This document shows positions 5,827-10,529 of a stretch of DNA of 10,529 nt, piece after piece. The translations under genes were made by a program, and so were the position numbers. Numbering within the stretch: position 1 is the first letter of the stretch; each line of letters begins with the position of its first letter. Under the pieces are notes generated by a model that saw nothing but the letters and a program-made list of their open reading frames with translations, did no database searches and was not told the origin of the DNA. Source of the stretch: Caryophanales bacterium UBA970 (GTDB lineage: Bacteria > Bacillota_I > Bacilli_A > RFN20 > CAG-826); assembly GCA_002292805.1 (NCBI GenBank), contig DBCA01000109.1, forward strand, positions 1-10,529, read 5' to 3'.

Positions 5827-6615
5827 TTATCTTAGTTCAAATAAGTTACGGTGCATCCAAGCATCAGATAGTGTCACAGCTTTATCGTAAAAATTTGCGC
5901 CTGGTACAGAAATAAGTAATTCTGAAATACCTTCTTCTGGACTGTTTGTAGTTAAATCATACATGATCACGGTTGGGGTTGGAATGGAGTTTGATTCTGC
6001 ACTTTCTAATGTATCAATTTGAACATCGGTTAGTTGATTGTTTACTTTGTAAGGTGAATTTCGAGCAACATCTGCAGTTCTTTCTAAGAAATCAGTGTTT
6101 CTTTGTAAAAATCTTTCAAATGGTGTGGTGGTAGTGTCTTCTGGGAAATCGTAGCTTTCATCGGTGAAGATGGTATAAAACTTAAAGGTTCCAAATTGTT
6201 CTTTGGTGACTTCAATGATGCTGTCACTTTCTTGAGTACCATAATAACGGGAGGTGTTTTCGACCAATTCTTTAAGTGCTGGTTGGGCATCTTTGCAAAA
6301 CTGACAATTGACTTGGACAAAAGCAACCATGAACTTTTCTCCAAATTCATCAGAGTTATCCATCATTGCGTCGATTAATTTTTGTGCATCAGAATCTTCT
6401 TCACCTTCAAGTTTCTTTTCAAAGCTACGGTAGTAACTTTCAGGGCTATTGAAGCTTTCAGCAATGCCATTAACCCATTCAGTGATGGTAGGGATAGAAA
6501 AGATGATTGCGAAAATGGAACCAACAATCAACAAAGGTTGTACCCATGCTGTTTCTTTAATCCAATTCCATAGACCACCAAATATTTTTCCGAAAAACAA
6601 TCCAATTGGTTTCAT
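5827..6615 (-). CDS. Membrane-anchored thioredoxin-fold (CxxC) protein
   Basis: No specific family name is recognised. From the ATG at 6615 the protein has 262 residues. One hydrophobic segment at about 24-43 follows a basic N-terminus, predicting a single membrane anchor with the rest outside the cell. The region FMVAFVQVNCQFCKDAQPAL (95-114) is a beta strand followed by a CQFC motif (104-107) at a helix start, as in thioredoxin-fold oxidoreductases. SIPTPTVIMYD (210-220) resembles the cis-proline loop and following strand. About 105 residues separate the two elements, far more than in thioredoxin, implying a helical insertion as in DsbA-like proteins. The start is decided by a strong GGAGGT site at 6622-6627, 6 bases from the ATG; a longer in-frame reading to 6660 runs through this site. 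A hairpin terminator follows the stop. A redox or disulfide role at the envelope is inferred. Confidence 0.75.
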   Translation of the reverse strand: MKPIGLFFGKIFGGLWNWIKETAWVQPLLIVGSIFAIIFSIPTITEWVNGIAESFNSPESYYRSFEKKLEGEEDSDAQKLIDAMMDNSDEFGEKFMVAFVQVNCQFCKDAQPALKELVENTSRYYGTQESDSIIEVTKEQFGTFKFYTIFTDESYDFPEDTTTTPFERFLQRNTDFLERTADVARNSPYKVNNQLTDVQIDTLESAESNSIPTPTVIMYDLTTNSPEEGISELLISVPGANFYDKAVTLSDAWMHRNLFELR

Positions 6616-6718
6616 TTGAAAACCTCCAGCTAATCTCGTATAGCACGTTAAGTTTACCAAAGACTAATGACTTCTTCAATAAAAATTACTCCCTTCATCT
6701 AAAAGGTTTGAAATAAGG

Positions 6719-6743
6719 TATAATTCTATCGATTTAAAGGTGG
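6719..6743 (+). promoter_or_regulatory. -10 box and ribosome site of the YitT-family gene
   Basis: TATAAT at 6719-6724 is followed by AAAGGTGG at 6736-6743, 9 bases from the ATG at 6753. The leader would be about 20 bases. No good -35 is seen; TTCATC (6694-6699) is a poor match at 19 bases. Confidence 0.55.
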
Positions 6744-6752
6744 ATAATCCCA

Positions 6753-7733
6753 ATGCATCATTACTATACACAATTCCAATTTTGGCTCTCAAACAAACCT
6801 CATTTGAAAAACATTTTAGAAAATATTGCAATCTTTTTCGTCTCTGCTCTTTCATCATTCCTTGCTGCATATGTCTTTCGTTCGTTTATTGTTCCAGGTG
6901 GTGATCCTGTTCCAACCCCATTAATTACGGGTGGTGTCTCCGGTATTTCCCAAATTACTAATCGCTTATTCGATGTCTTAAATTTACTAAATCAAATAGA
7001 AAACCGAACTTTACAAGCAATCTTTTATTTAATTTTCAATATCCCAATTTTTATACTCGCCTACACTAAGATCGGTAAACGATTTGCTATTTTTTCTTTT
7101 ATTAATGTTATTACAACGTCATTTTTTATTGAAGTCATCCCTTTTGAATGGACACAATTAGTCACCATTTCTGAAGATTTATTGTCAAGAGCAATCATTG
7201 CAGGATTCATTCAAGGTTTTGCTAGCTCTTTAGCATATCTAATGGATATTTCTAGTGGCGGCATGGATGTGATTACCGTATATTTTGCTAACGTCAAATC
7301 TACATCGGTAGGCAAATATGCCTTTGCTATTAATGTTGTGATTTACTTTTTATTTACCATTCTTTATTTATTAAATACTGAGTCCATGACTGGTGCATTG
7401 AATGCGGTTATTTTCTCAGTTATCTATTCATTTACAACTTCTCAAGTGGTTGATGCGATTAATAATAGAAATAAGAAAACCCAATTACAAATTGTCACAT
7501 CAAGAACGGATTTACCTAAAATTTTGATGGAAAAGTTCTTCCATGGGTGCACCGTGGTTCAAGCAAAAGGCGGCTACACCAATTCAGTAAAATATATTGT
7601 TTACATGGTTGTATCTAGTAGAGAAGTGCCAAGCGTGGTTAAACATATTCGAACGGTTGATCCAGAATCCTTTATCGATGAATCGCCATCCCATCAAGTC
7701 TATGGGAAGTTTTTCATCAAACCAATCAAGTAA
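6753..7733 (+). CDS. YitT family membrane protein (YitT membrane domain plus DUF2179)
   Basis: A 326-residue integral membrane protein. Hydrophobic segments are visible at about 23-42, 88-104, 111-130, 146-164, 188-207 and 214-230. Conserved YitT-type sequences include ITGGVSGISQI (58-68), near the first loop, and SSGGMDVI (167-174). The soluble C-terminus (about 245-326), with TVVQAKGGYTN, VDPESFIDE and a final VYGKFF, matches DUF2179, the usual partner domain of this family. Family knowledge: YitT proteins are widespread and multi-copy in Bacillota; the function is poorly defined, possibly transport. The start is supported by a strong AAAGGTGG site at 6736-6743, 9 bases from the ATG, and by a TATAAT box at 6719-6724. 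The stop TAA directly abuts the stop of the convergent GDPD gene. Confidence 0.92.
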   Translation: MHHYYTQFQFWLSNKPHLKNILENIAIFFVSALSSFLAAYVFRSFIVPGGDPVPTPLITGGVSGISQITNRLFDVLNLLNQIENRTLQAIFYLIFNIPIFILAYTKIGKRFAIFSFINVITTSFFIEVIPFEWTQLVTISEDLLSRAIIAGFIQGFASSLAYLMDISSGGMDVITVYFANVKSTSVGKYAFAINVVIYFLFTILYLLNTESMTGALNAVIFSVIYSFTTSQVVDAINNRNKKTQLQIVTSRTDLPKILMEKFFHGCTVVQAKGGYTNSVKYIVYMVVSSREVPSVVKHIRTVDPESFIDESPSHQVYGKFFIKPIK

Positions 7734-8759
7734 TTATCGGTATTCCGAAAGAACGTTAGATAGCAAGGTGGGTCGATCGGTCATAATCCCATCAACTCCT
7801 TTTTCAATAAGACTTCGCATGGTTTCTTCGTCATTGATTGTCCAGTAGTGGACAGCAATGTTGTGCAAATGGGCTGTATTGATCAATAGATTGGTGGTCA
7901 AAGAAAGACCAAGTTGCTCTGTTGGAAGTTGAAAAACGGCAATAGGTTGACGATAAAAAACGCTCATAAGTGTTGTTTGTAAAACGAAAAAACTAAGTAC
8001 CCCATTAAATTCTGGTGAGAACATGAGTTGCGGGTGTGAAGTTTTTTGTAAGGATTCCATGGATTGAAATACTTCTTCGTGAAAAGTCGCAAGCACAATT
8101 CGCTGGTATGTTTGATGAGTTGTATTTAAATCATCCATAATTTCAATCACTTTGTCTAATGCTAACAAACCAACTTCTCCAGTTTGTTTGATCTCGACGT
8201 TGATTAAATTATTGGGAAAAAGAGTAATTAACTCCTCTAACGTAGTGACTAAAAACTTGGTTGGATGTCGTGGGCTAATCCCTTGTGGATAAGTCACATC
8301 TTCCGGAGTCACCTCTTGATTGGCATAGTTTTTATACTTAAAGATTTCGCCGCTTGTATTGTAACCATTCGCTCCAGAGATATTGTTTTGATAACCAAAG
8401 TCCACTTCATTGGCAACAAGGTCGGAATAATTCGTATTGATAACATCAGCATTAATGAGGTTAGTCTTTTGATCTAAACTACGGTCGTGAGAAAGAATAA
8501 CGACCCCATCTTGAGTAAGGTTAACATCAGTTTCTAACATGACATTTTCATCAATGCTAAAAGCATGATAATAGGCTTCCAAAGTGTTATCAGGAAACTC
8601 TAAATTACCACCACCGTGAGCAATGATGAGAGGTAAATCACCTTTCTCAACCCGAAGTGGATTTGAACCCTGAAAATTTTGTGGTCTAGGAAAAAGTGCG
8701 ATTAAACCATAAACAATAAGAATACTTAGGAAGATTTGTCTTTTTTTGATTTTTTTCAT
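7734..8759 (-). CDS. Glycerophosphodiester phosphodiesterase family protein, membrane-anchored
   Basis: GDPD/GlpQ-type TIM-barrel enzyme, expected to hydrolyse glycerophosphodiesters, for example from lipid or teichoic-acid turnover, to glycerol-3-phosphate plus alcohol. The 341 residues begin with a lysine-rich MKKIKKR and a hydrophobic segment (about 9-24), predicting an N-terminal anchor with the catalytic domain outside. Key elements: IIAHGGG (45-51; H48 catalytic), PDNTLEA (56-62), LETDVNLTQDG (75-85; metal ligands E76 and D78), SHD (90-92; H91 catalytic), NVEIK (187-191; E189 metal ligand), and C-terminal HYWTINDEE and GVDGIMTDRP. The usual HRG is HGG and the usual ENT is DNT. About 50 residues (about 115-165) form an Asn- and Tyr-rich insertion absent from minimal GDPDs. 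The ATG lies 10 bases downstream of a tRNA-Ser gene and has no Shine-Dalgarno. Confidence 0.92.
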   Translation of the reverse strand: MKKIKKRQIFLSILIVYGLIALFPRPQNFQGSNPLRVEKGDLPLIIAHGGGNLEFPDNTLEAYYHAFSIDENVMLETDVNLTQDGVVILSHDRSLDQKTNLINADVINTNYSDLVANEVDFGYQNNISGANGYNTSGEIFKYKNYANQEVTPEDVTYPQGISPRHPTKFLVTTLEELITLFPNNLINVEIKQTGEVGLLALDKVIEIMDDLNTTHQTYQRIVLATFHEEVFQSMESLQKTSHPQLMFSPEFNGVLSFFVLQTTLMSVFYRQPIAVFQLPTEQLGLSLTTNLLINTAHLHNIAVHYWTINDEETMRSLIEKGVDGIMTDRPTLLSNVLSEYR

Positions 8760-8769
8760 ATTTTTTTCT

Positions 8770-8860
8770 TGGCGGAGAAAGAGGGATTTGAACCCCCGCG
8801 AGACTTGCGCCTCCTATCAGTTTTCGAAACTGACCCCTTCAGCCACTTGGGTATTTCTCC
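8770..8860 (-). tRNA. tRNA-Ser (anticodon CGA), CCA encoded
   Basis: The minus strand folds into a full class II tRNA. The acceptor stem is GGAGAAA / TTTCTCC with discriminator G and an encoded CCA at 8772-8770. The D stem is CCC/GGG with TGG in the loop. The anticodon stem TCAGT/ACTGA closes the loop TTCGAAA, giving anticodon CGA (reads UCG serine codons). The long variable arm GAGGC-GCAA-GTCTC (5 pairs, 4-base loop) is diagnostic for Ser/Leu class tRNAs. The T stem GGGGG/CCCTC (one G-U pair) closes TTCAAAT. The gene lies 10 bases upstream of the GDPD start on the same strand, with no T-run terminator between them, so readthrough into GDPD is likely. Confidence 0.97.
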
Positions 8861-8869
8861 TTGTGAGCA

Positions 8870-8875
8870 ATTATA
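8870..8875 (-). promoter_or_regulatory. -10 box of tRNA-Ser
   Basis: A perfect TATAAT reads on the minus strand from 8875 to 8870, preceded directly by TG. The mature tRNA begins 10 bases downstream at 8860, a normal short tRNA leader. No clear -35 box is seen at the usual spacing. Confidence 0.6.
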
Positions 8876-8924
8876 CACGAATTAACTTTCGATTTCATCG
8901 TCGATTAGTATGCATATATTGATA

Positions 8925-8953
8925 TTGTTAGTGATGATTCTAAAAGGTATAAT
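8925..8953 (+). promoter_or_regulatory. Sigma-A type promoter of the GGDEF-EAL-like gene
   Basis: TTGTTA (8925-8930) and a perfect TATAAT (8948-8953) are separated by the ideal 17 bases. Transcription would be expected to start near 8960, next to the ATG at 8961, giving a leaderless or nearly leaderless mRNA. Confidence 0.6.
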
Positions 8954-8960
8954 TTTAAAG

Positions 8961-10529
8961 ATGCAATGGTTTGAATTTCCTTGGTTCACGACTCTTGAAA
9001 ATCCATTATTGATTTTTATCATCGGTATTGTATTAATGGTTATTTTCTTGATCATTTTAATTACGTATTTCACCTTTCTTGCCCAGCAAAGAAATCACCA
9101 AGTGGCAATCAAACAACGCATTCATCATTACTTGGTTTATCGAATCAATCTTAAACTCGATGTAGTCTATGAATTTAACCCCAAATATCCTGGACATGAT
9201 AAGTTAATTCCTGTAAGCCAATTTTTAAAGAAGTTTCAACCCTCTGATGCAGAAAAAATATATCAATGGTGGGAAAAATTACTCCAGTCAAAACTTGATA
9301 CGCCTTGGATCCTGACCACGAAGTCCATGAAGAAAAAACAAGATAGCCACAGGCAATTAATTTTTGAAATTATCAAAATAGATGAAGCTAAGCAAACAAT
9401 TCATTTTCATCAATATGGTTTGAAATATTTAAAACCAAATCCTAAAAAATTAGCGACAAAACAACTTGTGATTAGTTCACAGCAAGCATTTGATATTGTT
9501 AAAAAATTACCAGTTAAACAAGGAGCTTTTATTTCCATTTTTATGATGTTTCCGCGTGCTGGATTAGATGAGCAATTTAAGTATTTTTATTTGTCTCAAT
9601 GTAAAGAAAAACTTATTCCTTATTTGTCATCTCAATTACTGTTAATTGATACTGCAAACGATATTTTAGTCTTGGCAACAAAGTCTCTTGAATCTCATGA
9701 GTATATGCAAATTGCTCAAAGTTTGTATCGCGTGATTTCTCAATATGTAGAGGTAAATGCATTAGAATCATTAATTAAATTTAATTTAGCCATTATTGAA
9801 CACAAACATTTCCCTAATGATTTAGGAACTTTACGTCGTAAAAGTAAGGAACTTAATCAACTTATGATGAAGAAAAAACTTAACGTATTAGCTTATGAAA
9901 AACATCAACCTGTCGCTCAAACGTTAGAAAAAAATGAGACGCTATTTGCTGATGATTTTTATCGCCAACTCAAATTTAACTTTCTTTACCGCCCTCTTGT
10001 TAATCAACCCGATATTGACGTCGTTGGGCAACAAATTGTCATTCAACCCCAAACGCCCTCTACTTTAAATACATTTGAATTACTGAAAGAAGTGCCCATC
10101 ATAATGGAATATACGAAAGAGTTCTATCGTCGATATCTCTCACTCATTCAACAATCATTGACTCTCCAACAAGGTATTTTACTCACACCTTTTTCTTTAA
10201 CCATGAAATTACAAGAGTTACTACCTGAAATAAAGAATCTTACCTCAGCTTCCCAGTTGGTCGCTTTACTTGATGAAAGTGAAATCAATGAAATTGCCAC
10301 AACAGAAATATCCCTTAAAACATGGGCCGACCCATTAAAAAGAATGGGAGTTCATTTTGCAATTACCATTGATAATATGACCCCCAATATGGAAGATCCT
10401 ATTTATCAGTTTTTTGACTACTTGGTCATCGACTATAAACGAATGATTAATATTGAAAACAATCAAAAGACATCCATTCAACTTAAATCAATCTTTCAAA
10501 ACTACAGTCGATTTGAAAAGCCTTTTGTC
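8961..10529 (+). CDS. Membrane-anchored degenerate GGDEF-EAL-like protein, 3' end beyond window
   Basis: Open for 523 codons to the right edge with no stop. The N-terminus has one strong hydrophobic segment (about 15-41). Residues 50-165 form a mixed, possibly PAS-like, domain. Residues about 186-305 follow the GGDEF-domain pattern, ending in a DLGTLRRKSKELNQLM helix, but the position expected for GGDEF reads TANDI (231-235). Residues about 333-523 follow the EAL-domain order: FNFLYRPLV (339-347) for the YQPIV strand, VVGQQIVIQP (354-363) where EALxR should be, LKRMGVHFAITIDN (459-472) for the LGVxxALDDFG strand, and FDYLVIDYKRM (485-495) for the KID strand. None of the catalytic motifs survives, so cyclic-di-GMP synthesis or hydrolysis is unlikely; a binding or scaffold role is inferred. 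An in-frame ATG at 8934 is an alternative start, but a TATAAT at 8948-8953 favours 8961. Confidence 0.6.
   Translation, partial: MQWFEFPWFTTLENPLLIFIIGIVLMVIFLIILITYFTFLAQQRNHQVAIKQRIHHYLVYRINLKLDVVYEFNPKYPGHDKLIPVSQFLKKFQPSDAEKIYQWWEKLLQSKLDTPWILTTKSMKKKQDSHRQLIFEIIKIDEAKQTIHFHQYGLKYLKPNPKKLATKQLVISSQQAFDIVKKLPVKQGAFISIFMMFPRAGLDEQFKYFYLSQCKEKLIPYLSSQLLLIDTANDILVLATKSLESHEYMQIAQSLYRVISQYVEVNALESLIKFNLAIIEHKHFPNDLGTLRRKSKELNQLMMKKKLNVLAYEKHQPVAQTLEKNETLFADDFYRQLKFNFLYRPLVNQPDIDVVGQQIVIQPQTPSTLNTFELLKEVPIIMEYTKEFYRRYLSLIQQSLTLQQGILLTPFSLTMKLQELLPEIKNLTSASQLVALLDESEINEIATTEISLKTWADPLKRMGVHFAITIDNMTPNMEDPIYQFFDYLVIDYKRMINIENNQKTSIQLKSIFQNYSRFEKPFV

Noticed and set aside
6084..6350. Minus-strand open frame in another frame of the thioredoxin-like gene
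   Set aside because: The CxxC frame has a strong ribosome site and a coherent fold; this frame has neither.
6196..6573. Two plus-strand open frames opposite the thioredoxin-like gene
   Set aside because: Antisense shadows of a well-supported minus-strand gene; no start signals.
6676..6870. Minus-strand open frame overlapping the YitT start
   Set aside because: It overlaps the YitT N-terminus and promoter and has no recognisable features.
8739..8767. T-rich plus-strand stretch as a terminator
   Set aside because: There is no plus-strand gene upstream that needs ending; it is the complement of lysine codons at the GDPD N-terminus.
8770..8860. tRNA-Ser as an integration site for a mobile element
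   Set aside because: No integrase, no repeated tRNA 3' end and no foreign-looking genes are seen next to it.
8882..9073. Minus-strand open frame across the tRNA/GGDEF-EAL-like spacer
   Set aside because: It is antisense to the N-terminus of the long protein and covers two promoters; its Ile/Asn-rich content is typical of AT-rich noise.

Overview
This window looks like chromosomal housekeeping DNA from a low-GC, AT-rich Gram-positive lineage: Bacillota, or a standard-code relative of the mollicutes such as Acholeplasmatales or Izemoplasmatales. The evidence is base composition, Shine-Dalgarno sites of the GGAGG type, and gene neighbourhoods known from Bacillus (def near rnjA; ylbF-rsmD-coaD; a CYTH protein beside NAD kinase). 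TGA is used as a stop (end of rsmD) and Trp is coded by TGG, so the reassigned mycoplasma code does not apply. The lineage call is an inference and was not tested by any search.

Layout from left to right. (1) A CYTH-domain gene (minus strand, cut by the window edge) diverges from NAD kinase (plus). (2) NAD kinase runs tail to tail into RNase J, which with peptide deformylase forms a minus-strand pair, def then rnjA. (3) A 55-base divergent promoter region separates def from a plus-strand operon, ylbF-rsmD-coaD, whose genes overlap by 1 and 4 bases. (4) coaD meets, tail to tail, a minus-strand pair made of a membrane-anchored thioredoxin-fold protein and a PgeF/YfiH laccase-domain protein. A good intrinsic terminator lies between those two. 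(5) A YitT-family membrane protein (plus) meets a membrane-anchored glycerophosphodiester phosphodiesterase (minus). The latter lies 10 bases downstream of a tRNA-Ser(CGA) gene on the same strand. (6) Divergent from the tRNA is a long membrane-anchored protein, still open at the right edge, that reads as a degenerate GGDEF-EAL (cyclic-di-GMP-type) protein without recognisable catalytic motifs.

Functionally the window groups RNA and translation maturation (RNase J, deformylase, YlbF, RsmD, tRNA-Ser), cofactor synthesis (NADP through NAD kinase, CoA through CoaD) and cell-envelope functions (PgeF, YitT protein, GDPD, thioredoxin-like protein). There is no mobile element, CRISPR array, defence cassette or biosynthetic cluster.

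The points most worth a second look are the catalytically degraded GGDEF-EAL-like protein, several genes whose -10 box lies within about 6-12 bases of the start codon (suggesting leaderless or near-leaderless mRNAs), three convergent gene pairs whose stop codons overlap, abut or lie 2 bases apart without an evident terminator, and the tRNA-GDPD junction.
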